64,000 bases of DNA from Candidatus Coprovivens excrementavium (GTDB lineage: Bacteria; Bacillota_I; Bacilli_A; RF39; UBA660): NCBI GenBank assembly GCA_944363975.1, contig CALVVU010000003.1:62001-126000 (forward strand), read 5' to 3'. The first letter of the stretch is position 1. The number at the start of each line of letters is the position of its first letter. The position numbers were made by a program, and so were the translations under genes. Shown here piece after piece: positions 35,196 to 44,203 of the stretch. The notes beneath the pieces were generated by a model, which did not search any database, was not told the origin of the DNA, and saw only the letters and a program-made list of their open reading frames with translations.

Positions 35196-36182
35196 CATTG
35201 CTTCTTTTACTTTTTTTATTTGTTCTTGTGCTTTTTGACGAGCATTTTCTGTTCCTTCTTTTAGTATTTTATCTATTAGTTCTGGATTATCTTCGTATTT
35301 CTTTCTTCGTTCTTTTATTTCTTTTAAGTAGTTTTTCATATGGTCGATTAATTCTTTTTTGCATGCTACACAACCACGTTTTCCTTCACGACATTCAGTG
35401 CATATATTAGGAATTAAATCTGATGGTGTAACTAGTTTATGGTAGTAATAAACCATACATATTTCAGGATTGGCAGGATCGTCTTTTTTAATTTTTTGAG
35501 GATCCGTTATTGCACCCATTATTTTTTGTTTAATTGTTTCATCATCATCTACTAAATAGATTGCATTTCCTAAACTTTTTCCCATTTTATCATTACCATC
35601 TAATCCTTTGATACGTGTTGTTTTAGATAGATATGGTTCTGGTTCTTTTAATGTTTCACCATATATTGAATTGAATTTGCGAACTATTTCACGGCATTGT
35701 TCAATTAGAGGTAATTGATCGTCACCAACTGGAACTAGTTCACCATCGAAAGCTGTTATGTCAGCAGCTTGGGAAACTGGGTATCCAAGAAAACCATATG
35801 TTATGCTTTCTCCATCGTTACCAAATAATTCCTTTTTTTGAGCAATTTCAGCTTTAACTGTAGGGTTTCTTTGTAATCTAGCTACAGTTACAAGATTGGA
35901 ATAAAAGACAGTTAATTCAGCTATTTCTGGTATTTGAGATTGAATAAAGAAATTTACTTTTTTTGGATCTAAACCAATAGCAAGTAAATCAGCAGTTATT
36001 TCTCTAACATTTTTTCGTACTTTATCAGGATTATTGAAGTTATCTGTTAGAGCTTGAACATCTGCTATTTCTAAATAAAAATTATAGTCATTTTGAAGTT
36101 TTACCCAACTTTGACCAGCTCCAAAATAATGTCCTAAATGTAAATTACCAGTTGGTCTTAAACCGGTTAAAATTGTTTTCAT
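35181..36182 (-). CDS. trpS: Tryptophanyl-tRNA synthetase
   Basis: A 333-residue cytoplasmic enzyme that charges tRNA-Trp. The class I motifs are HLGH (15-18) and KMGKS. A four-Cys cluster (CTEC, CVAC) suggests a zinc or iron-sulfur site, seen in some TrpRS. The ATG at 36182 is preceded by AAAGGAAG at proper distance; a GTG at 36191 would overlap that site. The short upstream region (about 80 bases to the divergent gene) leaves no room for a T-box leader. Confidence 0.97.
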   Translation of the reverse strand: MKTILTGLRPTGNLHLGHYFGAGQSWVKLQNDYNFYLEIADVQALTDNFNNPDKVRKNVREITADLLAIGLDPKKVNFFIQSQIPEIAELTVFYSNLVTVARLQRNPTVKAEIAQKKELFGNDGESITYGFLGYPVSQAADITAFDGELVPVGDDQLPLIEQCREIVRKFNSIYGETLKEPEPYLSKTTRIKGLDGNDKMGKSLGNAIYLVDDDETIKQKIMGAITDPQKIKKDDPANPEICMVYYYHKLVTPSDLIPNICTECREGKRGCVACKKELIDHMKNYLKEIKERRKKYEDNPELIDKILKEGTENARQKAQEQIKKVKEAMKIDY

Positions 36183-36264
36183 CAAAATCACTTCCTTTAA
36201 AGTATTTTATCATAAGATGTATAAAATGTTAATTATAAAGAATAATAAAAATAGAGGAGATATT

Positions 36265-36816
36265 ATGAAAAAGAAAATTATTATATTTTTATTAATGTTT
36301 GGTAGTTTATTATTAGTTGGTTGTGGTGAAAATATGACAGCAAAGAAAGCTGTAAGAGATTATTTGGAAATGTATGTTACTTTAGATGATAGAGTAACAG
36401 ATCAGTTAGATGAATTTGTTAATAAGGAAGATTTATCTGATGAACAAAAGGAAAAGTATAAAGAAGTTTTAAGAAAGGAATATACTTCTTTAAGTTATAG
36501 TTTAGAAAATGAAAGAGTAGAAGGAGACGTAGCTTATATAACTGCAAAAGTAAATGTTATAGATTTATATAAGGTACAGAAAGATGCTTTAAATTATTTT
36601 GAAGAACATAAAGATGAATTTAATAATGAAGATGGAGAATATGATAAGAATAAATTCTTGGATTATAAATTAGATCAAATGAAAATGGCTACAGATACTA
36701 TTGATTATGAAATTGAATTTAAAGTAGTTAATGAAGGAAATAACGAATGGGTTGTTTCTCAATTATCAAATGAGTCTTTGGAAAAGTTACATGGTATTTA
36801 TAATTATGAAGAATAA
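36265..36816 (+). CDS. Lipoprotein
   Basis: A 183-residue lipoprotein with lipobox LVGC (Cys about residue 20) and an extracytoplasmic helical/beta domain carrying several charged repeats. AGAGGAGA fixes the start at 36265. A weak resemblance to DUF5105/DUF4878-type lipoproteins (NTF2-like fold) can be imagined but is not shown. Monocistronic, with its own terminator. Confidence 0.82.
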   Translation: MKKKIIIFLLMFGSLLLVGCGENMTAKKAVRDYLEMYVTLDDRVTDQLDEFVNKEDLSDEQKEKYKEVLRKEYTSLSYSLENERVEGDVAYITAKVNVIDLYKVQKDALNYFEEHKDEFNNEDGEYDKNKFLDYKLDQMKMATDTIDYEIEFKVVNEGNNEWVVSQLSNESLEKLHGIYNYEE

Positions 36817-36836
36817 TTACTATAATTATTCTTTTT
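36808..36836 (+). terminator. Terminator overlapping the lipoprotein stop
   Basis: GAATAATTA (36811-36819) pairs with TAATTATTC (36823-36831), then T run. Confidence 0.82.
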
Positions 36837-36868
36837 ATTTTGTTATAATTTTTTAAAGGAGATATTTT

Positions 36869-37708
36869 ATGCAGTACTCGTATTTTGATGAATTTAAAAA
36901 TTTTGCTTTGCAACGAAAAAGAGAAGTTGTTTTTGTATTATCGTTACTTATTGTAAGTGTATTGTTATCAGTTTTTCAAGATGGGTATTCTAAAAGAGTT
37001 AAAAATGAAGAGTTTGAAGAAATACAAGGATATTTATTGGAAATACGGGAAAAAGATAAGGATATATATAATGAGTTAGAAGTTCGAGAAATAGAAAGAA
37101 CAGTTAAAGGAATTGATGTTTCTAGTTGGCAAGGTGAAATTAATTGGGATAAAGTTAAAAATGCGGGGATTGATTTTGTAATGATTAGATGTGGATTTCG
37201 AAATTTAAGTAATGATGAAATTCATGAGGATAGTCGTTTTGCTTATAATATAAAAGAAGCTAATAGAGTTGGGATACCAGTAGGAGTATATTTTTATTCA
37301 ACAGCGATAAATGAAAAAGAAGTATTAGAAGAAGCAACTTTTGTATTAAATTTAATAAAGGATTATGATGTTATATATCCAGTTGTATATGACTTTGAAT
37401 TATTTAATCAAAAGAGAACTAAAGGAGTTAATATTAAAAGAATTAATGATAATGCTGTTAAGTTTTTAGATTATTTAAGAGCTCATGGGTATATGGGAAT
37501 GTTATATACTAATTTGAATGCTATTAATAATCATTGGAATTTAGAATTATTTGAAGGTTTTAAGTTATGGTATGCGCAGTATATTGATGAGGTTACATAT
37601 GAAGGTAAATATGATATGTGGCAATATACTGATAGAGGAAGAATTGATGGTATAAAAGGATATGTAGATTTGAATGAATCTTATTTAGATTATGAAGTTA
37701 TTAAATAA
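36869..37708 (+). CDS. Membrane-anchored GH25 lysozyme-family muramidase
   Basis: A 279-residue protein with a short cytoplasmic N-terminus, one membrane helix (about 20-36) and an outer glycoside hydrolase family 25 domain. The catalytic features are D83 in GIDVSSWQG and D175/E177 in YPVVYDFE. It cleaves the muramic acid-glucosamine bond in peptidoglycan. No wall-binding repeats are attached. It precedes the D,D-carboxypeptidase gene, separated by a terminator. Confidence 0.93.
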   Translation: MQYSYFDEFKNFALQRKREVVFVLSLLIVSVLLSVFQDGYSKRVKNEEFEEIQGYLLEIREKDKDIYNELEVREIERTVKGIDVSSWQGEINWDKVKNAGIDFVMIRCGFRNLSNDEIHEDSRFAYNIKEANRVGIPVGVYFYSTAINEKEVLEEATFVLNLIKDYDVIYPVVYDFELFNQKRTKGVNIKRINDNAVKFLDYLRAHGYMGMLYTNLNAINNHWNLELFEGFKLWYAQYIDEVTYEGKYDMWQYTDRGRIDGIKGYVDLNESYLDYEVIK

Positions 37709-37731
37709 AGGACTATATAAGTCCTTTTTTT
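37707..37731 (+). terminator. Rho-independent terminator
   Basis: AAAGGACT (37707-37714) pairs with AGTCCTTT (37720-37727), loop ATATA, then T run. It begins at the lysozyme gene stop. Confidence 0.9.
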
Positions 37732-37754
37732 CATACAATAATTTAGGTGATAAG

Positions 37755-38804
37755 ATGAGAATATTAGTTATTATATTATGTCTTTTTTTTCCTTTATGTG
37801 TTAAGGGAATTAGTGCTAGCTCATATATAGTAATGGATATGGATAGTGGAAGAGTGTTAGAAGGAAAAAATATCGAAAAAGAAAGTTTAATTGCAAGTAC
37901 AACAAAAATTTTAACAGCTATTACAGCTATTAATTATGGGGATTTGAATGATGTTGTTAAAGTTAATCAAGATATTTTAAAAGCTTATGGTAGTGGCATA
38001 TATATTCAAGTTGGTGAAGAATTGTTATTAGATGATTTGTTATATGGGTTAATGTTACGTAGTGGAAATGATGCAGCATTAGCGATTGCTTCTCACGTAG
38101 GTGGAAGTGTAGAAAACTTTGTTTATTTGATGAATGAGGAAGCAACACTTATTGGTATGAAAAATTCTCATTTTTTGAATCCTTCTGGTTTAGAAGAAAA
38201 TGATGGAACAGGAAACACATCTACAGTATATGATATGGCTATATTAACGAGATATGCAATGCAAAATGAACATTATCGTCGTATAACTGGGACAAAGGAT
38301 ATAGTAGTTAAATCTAATTTAAAAACTTATCGTTGGTTTAATAAAAATAAATTATTATTAAATTATAAATATTGTACTGGAGGAAAAACAGGATATACGC
38401 AGAAAGCTCATCGAACTTTGGTAACGACTGCTAGTAAAGATGGGATGAATTTAATAGTAGTTACTTTTAATGATGGAAATGATTTTAGTGATCATCAAGA
38501 GTTATATGATAAATATTTTGAAAATTATGAGAGAGTGAAAGTATTAGATAAAAATGATGATTATGGAGATGAATATGTATTAAAAAATGATTTTTATCTA
38601 GTTAAAAACGATGATGATAAAGTTGATACTAAGGTAACTAAATATAAATTAGATGGAGCTGTCAATGGGAGTATTGTTGGTAAGGTTGAAGTTATTTTGA
38701 ATGATGAAATAATAGGAAGTAGAAATCTATATTATGAAAAGAAGAGTGTTAGTGATAATAAAAGTTTTCTTAGCAAATTGTGGAATTTTATAATGAGATG
38801 GTGA
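37755..38804 (+). CDS. D-alanyl-D-alanine carboxypeptidase (DacB/DacF-like)
   Basis: A 349-residue secreted penicillin-binding protein with signal peptide (about 1-21). Active-site motifs: S48-TTK51, S103-G-N105 and K211-T-G213. It trims the terminal D-Ala of peptidoglycan stem peptides. The C-terminal part ends in a weak amphipathic helix. AGGTGA (37745-37750) sets the start. The order dac-spmA-spmB equals the Bacillus dacB-spmAB operon, which tunes spore cortex cross-linking. Confidence 0.92.
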   Translation: MRILVIILCLFFPLCVKGISASSYIVMDMDSGRVLEGKNIEKESLIASTTKILTAITAINYGDLNDVVKVNQDILKAYGSGIYIQVGEELLLDDLLYGLMLRSGNDAALAIASHVGGSVENFVYLMNEEATLIGMKNSHFLNPSGLEENDGTGNTSTVYDMAILTRYAMQNEHYRRITGTKDIVVKSNLKTYRWFNKNKLLLNYKYCTGGKTGYTQKAHRTLVTTASKDGMNLIVVTFNDGNDFSDHQELYDKYFENYERVKVLDKNDDYGDEYVLKNDFYLVKNDDDKVDTKVTKYKLDGAVNGSIVGKVEVILNDEIIGSRNLYYEKKSVSDNKSFLSKLWNFIMRW

Positions 38805-38807
38805 TAT

Positions 38808-39383
38808 ATGATTAATATAATATGGTTTTTACTTATTAGTATTGGAATATGTTATTCTTTTTTTACGGGTAATCAAGAGATGGGAGATATTATTTTAGAT
38901 AGTTCTTATAGTGCATATGAGTTAATATTATCGATAGGTCCTTTAATTGTCTTATGGTCAGGTATTATGAATATAGCTAGTAAAAGTGGATTACTTAGAA
39001 AGTTTAGTAATTTATTGAATCCTTTTTTAAAGAAATTGATGCCATCAGTAAAAAATCCTAAAGCTTTAGAATATATTTCTTCTAATATAGCAGCCAATAT
39101 GTTAGGGTTAGGGTCAGTTGCAACTCCAGCTGGGCTTAAAGCAATGAAGGAGTTAGATAGAGAAAATCCTAATAAAGGAGTCGCAACAGAAGGAATGATT
39201 ACTTTTTTAGTTTTAAATACAAGTGGAGTAACAATTATACCGATGACAGTTATTGCTCTTAGAAAAGCTTATGGAAGTATTAATCCAACTGCTATTATAT
39301 TACCGAGTATTATTGCAACAACAGTAAGTACTATTAGTGGTCTTACTTTAGATTATTTTATTAGGAGGAGAAATGTTAAATAA
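38808..39383 (+). CDS. spmA: Spore maturation protein SpmA
   Basis: A 191-residue polytopic membrane protein of the SpmA/nucleoside-recognition (Gate) family: SGIMNIASKSGL, NMLGLGSVATPAGLKAM and LNTSGVTIIPMTVIALR are typical. In Bacillus it takes part in spore core dehydration. It starts 3 bases after the carboxypeptidase and overlaps spmB by 11 bases. Confidence 0.93.
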   Translation: MINIIWFLLISIGICYSFFTGNQEMGDIILDSSYSAYELILSIGPLIVLWSGIMNIASKSGLLRKFSNLLNPFLKKLMPSVKNPKALEYISSNIAANMLGLGSVATPAGLKAMKELDRENPNKGVATEGMITFLVLNTSGVTIIPMTVIALRKAYGSINPTAIILPSIIATTVSTISGLTLDYFIRRRNVK

Positions 39384-39855
39384 TTATATAATCCCGATTC
39401 TAGTAATTGTTATTTTAGGATATGGTTTTTTTAAGAAAACTAGTATTTATGATAATTTTATAGAAGGGAGTATAGATGGTTTAAAAATATTGATAGAAAT
39501 AATTCCGGCCATTTTGGCGATGATTTTTGCTGTTAATATTTTTATTCAAAGTGGAGTTTTAGACACGATAGGTGGTAAATTAAAAGATGTAATCCCGATG
39601 GTTATTTTAAGACCGATAAGTGGGAATGCTTCATTAGCTGCTTTAGCTAATTTATATAAAATGTATGGTCCTGATTCTTATTTAGGTTATTTGGGAAGTG
39701 TTATACAAGGAGCAACTGACACAACAATATATGTTTTAGCATTATATTTTGGAAGTGTTCATATAAGAAAGACAAAATATGCTTTAGGAGTAGGATTGTT
39801 TGCAGATGTGTGTGGAATATTAGCTGCCTTCATTGTTGTTCGTTATTTTTTTTGA
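39373..39855 (+). CDS. spmB: Spore maturation protein SpmB
   Basis: A 160-residue polytopic partner of SpmA, with the family segment RPISGNASLAAL and a GATDTTIYVLALYFGS segment. It may form a transport complex with SpmA. Translationally coupled to spmA. AGGAGG lies inside the spmA end just before the ATG. Confidence 0.93.
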   Translation: MLNNYIIPILVIVILGYGFFKKTSIYDNFIEGSIDGLKILIEIIPAILAMIFAVNIFIQSGVLDTIGGKLKDVIPMVILRPISGNASLAALANLYKMYGPDSYLGYLGSVIQGATDTTIYVLALYFGSVHIRKTKYALGVGLFADVCGILAAFIVVRYFF

Positions 39856-39880
39856 TATAATATAAAAAGGTAGTGATATT

Positions 39881-40378
39881 ATGCATACAGAAGAAAAAAT
39901 AAAGTGTCACAATTGTGGCTTTTTAAATATTAATGGATCTAAAAAATGTGGTCGATGTGGGGCAGTATTAAAAAAAACAAAGAGTTGTCCTCGTTGTGCT
40001 AAAAGAAATAAATTAGAAGCTAAAAAGTGTATTAATTGTGGATATTATTTTAAAAGCAATAAAAAAATTATAATAAAAAATTTTTTGATTTCATTGTTGA
40101 TTGTAGTATTTTTAAGTATATTATTAGCATTGGAATTAACAGGAATAGTAAAGAATATTGATATAGCATTGAAAATATGTGCTGTAATAGTTGTTATATT
40201 AATATTTTATACAGCAATTAATTATGGTAGTAAAAGTGTTGTTGATTATAGTAATAAAGTAGATATAAAATTAGATAAAGAACGTTATAATAAAATGCGA
40301 AAAATAAATAATATTTCAATTATTGTTGGGGGAATTATCGTTGGAGTGATATTAATATATTTTTTTGTTATAAAATAA
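39881..40378 (+). CDS. Zinc-ribbon membrane protein
   Basis: A 165-residue protein with two CxxC zinc-ribbon units (C9/C12 with C23/C26; C36/C39 with C50/C53) followed by three membrane helices (about 66-86, 98-116, 142-162). The ribbons would face the cytoplasm. Proteins of this build are common in Firmicutes and of unknown role. TATAAT and AAGGTAGTG precede the ATG. Confidence 0.82.
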   Translation: MHTEEKIKCHNCGFLNINGSKKCGRCGAVLKKTKSCPRCAKRNKLEAKKCINCGYYFKSNKKIIIKNFLISLLIVVFLSILLALELTGIVKNIDIALKICAVIVVILIFYTAINYGSKSVVDYSNKVDIKLDKERYNKMRKINNISIIVGGIIVGVILIYFFVIK

Positions 40379-40425
40379 GAGATATTTTTTTCTTTTCTTG
40401 TTATAATTAGGAACAGGTGATGTTT

Positions 40426-41145
40426 ATGGAACGTTTACAGAAAGTTATATCTAATGCTGGTTATTGCTCTAGAAGAAAAGCAGAAGAATTAATTTTAAAG
40501 GGTAAAGTTTTTGTTAATGGTAATTTAGTTAAAGAATTGGGTGTTAAAGTAAGCAATGATGATATAATCGTTGTAGAAGGAGTTACTTTAAATAAAAAAA
40601 GTAATAAGGAATATTATTTATTAAATAAACCGCGTGGTGTTATATGTAGTGTTAAAGATGAAAAAGGAAGAAAAGTTGTAACTGATTTAATTGATACTAG
40701 TGAAAGAATTTATCCAGTAGGAAGATTAGATTATGATACGACAGGTGTCTTATTATTAACTAATGATGGAGATTTTGTTAATATTTTAATGCATCCTTCA
40801 AATGAAATTGAAAAAACTTATTTGGCAGTTATTGAAGGTATTATGACTACCGAGGAAATATATAAATTAAAAGAGGGAATTATTATTGATGGTGAGAAGA
40901 TAGTCCCTAAAAGAGTAAAAGTTAAAAAGAAAGAATTAAATAAAAATAAAGAAAAAGTAGAAATAACAATCGTTGAAGGAAAAAATCATATAGTAAAAAA
41001 GTTATTTAAGGCAGTTGGTCATCCGGTTGCTAAGTTGACGAGAGAAAGATTGGCTTTTTTGGATGTTAAAGGCTTACAATCTGGAGAATATCGTTTATTA
41101 ACGTCTTCTGAAGTAAAAAGATTAAAGCAGTTAAAGAAAAAATAG
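40426..41145 (+). CDS. rluB: RsuA/RluB-family rRNA pseudouridine synthase
   Basis: A 239-residue enzyme with an N-terminal S4 domain (LQKVISNAGYCSRRKAEELI) and a pseudouridine synthase core; the catalytic D102 is in GRLDYDTTG. It converts a specific uridine in 23S (RluB) or 16S (RsuA) rRNA. Start fixed by AGGTG (40415-40419); upstream GTG and ATG codons lie within that site. Monocistronic. Confidence 0.93.
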   Translation: MERLQKVISNAGYCSRRKAEELILKGKVFVNGNLVKELGVKVSNDDIIVVEGVTLNKKSNKEYYLLNKPRGVICSVKDEKGRKVVTDLIDTSERIYPVGRLDYDTTGVLLLTNDGDFVNILMHPSNEIEKTYLAVIEGIMTTEEIYKLKEGIIIDGEKIVPKRVKVKKKELNKNKEKVEITIVEGKNHIVKKLFKAVGHPVAKLTRERLAFLDVKGLQSGEYRLLTSSEVKRLKQLKKK

Positions 41146-41153
41146 ATTATTAT

Positions 41154-41183
41154 AAAAAAAATGGATTTTAAATCCATTTTTTT
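41154..41183. terminator. Bidirectional terminator
   Basis: ATGGATT (41161-41167) pairs with AATCCAT (41171-41177), loop TTA, extended by an A run on the left and a T run on the right. Confidence 0.88.
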
Positions 41184-41433
41184 AAGCAGCTATTTGCTCA
41201 CTTTCTTCTATTTGTTCAGTTGTTATTTCTTCTGCTTGTGTTTCAATATTTTCTTCAGCATTTTCAATGCTTATAGCACCTACAGGACATGAATCAATAA
41301 CATCTGCACTGAAATTAGTCATATCTTGAGATATTACTTTAGATAAACCATTTTCATCAAAATCAAAATGTTCACTATCGATTGCAACACATGCTCCGCA
41401 ACCAATACATTTACTTTCGTCAACTTTTATCAT
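41182..41433 (-). CDS. [4Fe-4S] ferredoxin with acidic tail
   Basis: An 83-residue ferredoxin. C9, C12, C15 and C49 (CIGCGAC and SCPVGAI) bind a single [4Fe-4S] cluster; no second cluster motif is present. The last 25 residues or so are Glu/Gln/Thr-rich, longer than in typical ferredoxins of this size. It carries electrons for a partner not visible here. Confidence 0.93.
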   Translation of the reverse strand: MIKVDESKCIGCGACVAIDSEHFDFDENGLSKVISQDMTNFSADVIDSCPVGAISIENAEENIETQAEEITTEQIEESEQIAA

Positions 41434-41543
41434 ATTTTTGCCTCCTTAATAAATAATAACAATTATGGTGTAAAAATGCAAATAAAATATTTTAAAAAAT
41501 TACTCAAGTATGTTATTATTATAGATGATAGGAAGTGTTGTTT

Positions 41544-42569
41544 ATGCAATCAAGAATGGATAAATATTATGAAGAAGAAGTAGAAGAGAATGTTTCTTCT
41601 CGTGTAAAAAAGAATAAAGAATTATATAAAGAAGTTAGTAATCTTGAACTTGAAGATTTTGATTTAAATAGTAATGTATCTGTTATTGGTAACAACACTG
41701 ATAATATAAATATTAATGATATAAAAAATATTTTAAATAAAAAATATCACGAACATCCACGTAAGAAGAGTTTTGGTGATACTGATGAATTACCTTTACC
41801 AGAAATACATTTAGATGAAACTAGGGAATATGATATTAATTCTATTTTAGAAAAAGCTAAAGAGGGAAAAGAAGTTGATTATGAAGAAGAGAGACTAAAG
41901 AAGATTAGAAATACACAATATGATATATTGAAAAGTTTAGATATTATAAATGGCGAAGAAGAAATAGAAGAAAAGAATGAAGATGAGAAACCGACTGATA
42001 GAAGACCGAGTGCATCAAATCCAGAGAATGAAAAGAAATTACATGATTTAATTGATACTATTACAGCTAAAGAGATGATTGAAAATGAAAGTAAACTTGA
42101 AGTAACTGGAGAAATGGATCCATTGGATATATTAAGCGATTTACGTGGAGATGATGAAGCTACTAAAGTAATGGGAATGTTAAATGATGAATTAAAAGCT
42201 GCTGAGAATGAAAATGAAAAAGTTAGCAAAGAAAATACAATGGGAATTGAACCTGAAGAAATAGAAGAAAAAGAAACTGAAGAAACTGATGATACGGAAA
42301 AAGATTTTGATACGGAAGAAAATATGTTAGATGAAAAGCCAAAAAAGAAAAAAAACAAGAAGGATGAAAAAATAAAAGGATTAGATAATTCATTTATTGG
42401 TAATACAACAACATTTACTCAAAGTGATTTTGATGATTTTAATGATTTAAAAGAAGATATGCATATTACAAAAATTATTATTAGAATTTTGATTTTTGTA
42501 ATAATCGTTATATTTATAATAGCTTTAGTTATTTTAGCAAATAAATATTTAGGTTTGGGACTATTTTAA
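41544..42569 (+). CDS. Acidic protein with C-terminal membrane anchor
   Basis: A 341-residue protein: a long Glu/Asp/Lys-rich, probably coiled and partly disordered cytoplasmic region and one membrane helix at the extreme C-terminus (about 312-332). No domain recognised. AGGAAG (41530-41535) favours the ATG at 41544 over the upstream GTG. Such tail-anchored acidic proteins occur near division and sporulation genes, but no role can be assigned. Confidence 0.8.
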   Translation: MQSRMDKYYEEEVEENVSSRVKKNKELYKEVSNLELEDFDLNSNVSVIGNNTDNININDIKNILNKKYHEHPRKKSFGDTDELPLPEIHLDETREYDINSILEKAKEGKEVDYEEERLKKIRNTQYDILKSLDIINGEEEIEEKNEDEKPTDRRPSASNPENEKKLHDLIDTITAKEMIENESKLEVTGEMDPLDILSDLRGDDEATKVMGMLNDELKAAENENEKVSKENTMGIEPEEIEEKETEETDDTEKDFDTEENMLDEKPKKKKNKKDEKIKGLDNSFIGNTTTFTQSDFDDFNDLKEDMHITKIIIRILIFVIIVIFIIALVILANKYLGLGLF

Positions 42570-42586
42570 TATAGTTCTTTTTTTTT
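42558..42586 (+). terminator. Rho-independent terminator
   Basis: GGACTAT (42558-42564) pairs with ATAGTTC (42571-42577) with one G-T pair, then a long T run. It overlaps the preceding stop. A TATAAT (42589-42594) follows at once. Confidence 0.78.
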
Positions 42587-42599
42587 CATATAATATGGT

Positions 42600-43304
42600 A
42601 TGAAATTAAAAAGAAAAGCTAAATTTTATTTTCGAAAAAAAATAAATAATTGGTTATTTGTTTATTTCTTTTTAGGATGTTTGTTCGTTATTCTCTTTTT
42701 GAATATTTTTAATATAAAATTAAAACCTAAAATAGAAGATATTTTAGTATATGAGGTTAATAAGAGTATTTATGATTATATATTTTATATGTTTGATATT
42801 GATATATTAACTAATGAAAATATCATGAATATTATAAGTTTTCAAAAGAATAAAGATAATGAAATTATAGCGGTTGATTATAATTTTAATATGGCTTATG
42901 AATATTTAAGTGATGGAATGGGCAAATTATATGAGGATGTCGATAAATTGAAGATTGATTTTGCTTATTTTGATAGTAATAAAAATATTTTTCTTATACC
43001 ATCTGGAATGGGGACAGGAAATATATTTTTGGAAAGGATGGGATTTAAGGTACCATGTAAAATCGATTTATTAAATCATGTTAATATGGGATTTAAAACA
43101 AAAGTAACAAACTATGGTGTAAATAATATATTAGTAGAATTATATTTAGTTATTGAAACAAATAATAAAATGATAGTTCCATATAGTGAGCATCAATTTG
43201 GAGAAACATATGAGATTGTTTTAGCTTCAAAAGTAATTATGGGCAGTGTTCCTTTGTATTATGGAGATACAATTGAAAAAAGCAGTGCAATTATATCTAG
43301 TTAA
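42600..43304 (+). CDS. yunB: Sporulation protein YunB homologue
   Basis: A 234-residue protein with one N-terminal membrane helix (about 19-39) and the YunB domain: IPSGMGTGNIFL, then GFKVPCKIDLLNHVNMGFKTKVTNYGVNN (read in two parts), then KVIMGSVPLYY. In Bacillus it is mother-cell expressed and needed for full spore formation; biochemical role unknown. TATAAT ends 5 bases before the ATG and there is no ribosome site, so the mRNA is probably leaderless. Confidence 0.85.
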   Translation: MKLKRKAKFYFRKKINNWLFVYFFLGCLFVILFLNIFNIKLKPKIEDILVYEVNKSIYDYIFYMFDIDILTNENIMNIISFQKNKDNEIIAVDYNFNMAYEYLSDGMGKLYEDVDKLKIDFAYFDSNKNIFLIPSGMGTGNIFLERMGFKVPCKIDLLNHVNMGFKTKVTNYGVNNILVELYLVIETNNKMIVPYSEHQFGETYEIVLASKVIMGSVPLYYGDTIEKSSAIISS

Positions 43305-43346
43305 AACTAAGAAATTGTGATACTATTTATATAGTAGGTGGTTTGT

Positions 43347-43865
43347 ATGCAGGAGAATATTTTTGTGAGTAAAGCAATGAATGATGCCATGCAATTATAT
43401 AACTCTTCTAAAGATAACCATGAATCATTGAATTATAATAGGTTTCTTTGTGTAGTTATTAGAATGTTAATTTTAATATATGGAAATGAAATTATTGATG
43501 CCTATAATAGTAAAAATATAATTGTATGGGAAAATCTTATATTAAAGTATGGTTTCGAAAAAAAAGATTATGATAATTTTATTATTGTATTAGATAAATT
43601 TTATAATTTCGATATAAGACAGCAAAAAAAGAGTATTAAAAAGAAAAATAAATATTTTGATGTAGTACAAAAATATTTAATTGATATGATGGTAAAAAGA
43701 AAAAATGTCGAATTAATAGATAATGATATAATAAAGGAATTTTATGAACTATTATTTACAGCTAATAGCAAGGATTTCTATCGAAAAAGTACAGCTGTTT
43801 TATTAGCTTATGATCCTTATGAAATTGATGAATATGCAAAAAGACAAAATATAGTAGTGGGGTAG
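43347..43865 (+). CDS. Hypothetical protein
   Basis: A 172-residue, mostly alpha-helical soluble protein, rich in Lys, Asn and Tyr. No motif recognised. The start at 43347 is set by AGGTGG (43336-43341). It lies between yunB and the yutD-like gene, 5 bases before the latter, so the two are likely co-transcribed. Confidence 0.75.
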   Translation: MQENIFVSKAMNDAMQLYNSSKDNHESLNYNRFLCVVIRMLILIYGNEIIDAYNSKNIIVWENLILKYGFEKKDYDNFIIVLDKFYNFDIRQQKKSIKKKNKYFDVVQKYLIDMMVKRKNVELIDNDIIKEFYELLFTANSKDFYRKSTAVLLAYDPYEIDEYAKRQNIVVG

Positions 43866-43870
43866 TTGGA

Positions 43871-44152
43871 ATGAAGGAAATAGTTATTAATGATATTAAA
43901 TATGATATTATTGAAAATGTTAATGATGCAATAGATAAAGATGTTTTGAGTGAAAAAATTACTGATTATTTTGATGATTATGATTATATAGTTGGTGATT
44001 GGGCATATGGGAAATTAAGATTAAAAGGGTTTTATGATAAAACAAATAAAAAATGCAAAAAAATTAATGATATTTCAATACTAGATCAATATATAGAAAA
44101 TAATTGCGCTTATGGGTGCAGATGGTTTCAGATAAAAAGAAAAAATAATTGA
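43871..44152 (+). CDS. yutD: YutD-family protein
   Basis: A 93-residue protein matching YutD (DUF1027): DYIVGDWAYGKLRLKGFYD and the C-terminal Cys pair around CAYGC. Function is not established. In Bacillus yutD lies in the same chromosomal area as yunB and yutH/yutI, and homologues of those genes are also close together here, which supports the assignment. Confidence 0.85.
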   Translation: MKEIVINDIKYDIIENVNDAIDKDVLSEKITDYFDDYDYIVGDWAYGKLRLKGFYDKTNKKCKKINDISILDQYIENNCAYGCRWFQIKRKNN

Positions 44153-44203
44153 AAAACGATATGTGATTTGCTATAATTAAAAATAGAATAGAGAGGGATT
44201 GCA

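Noticed and set aside
35123-35410. Leu/Phe-rich plus-strand frame over the trpS 3' end
   Set aside because: Antisense shadow of trpS with no ribosome site.
36183-36264. T-box riboswitch for trpS
   Set aside because: Only about 80 bases separate the divergent genes, too short for a T-box, and no T-box core sequence is seen.
41879-42358. Ser/Phe-rich minus-strand frame of 159 codons
   Set aside because: It is the mirror image of a Glu/Lys-rich gene on the plus strand, a typical AT-rich shadow.
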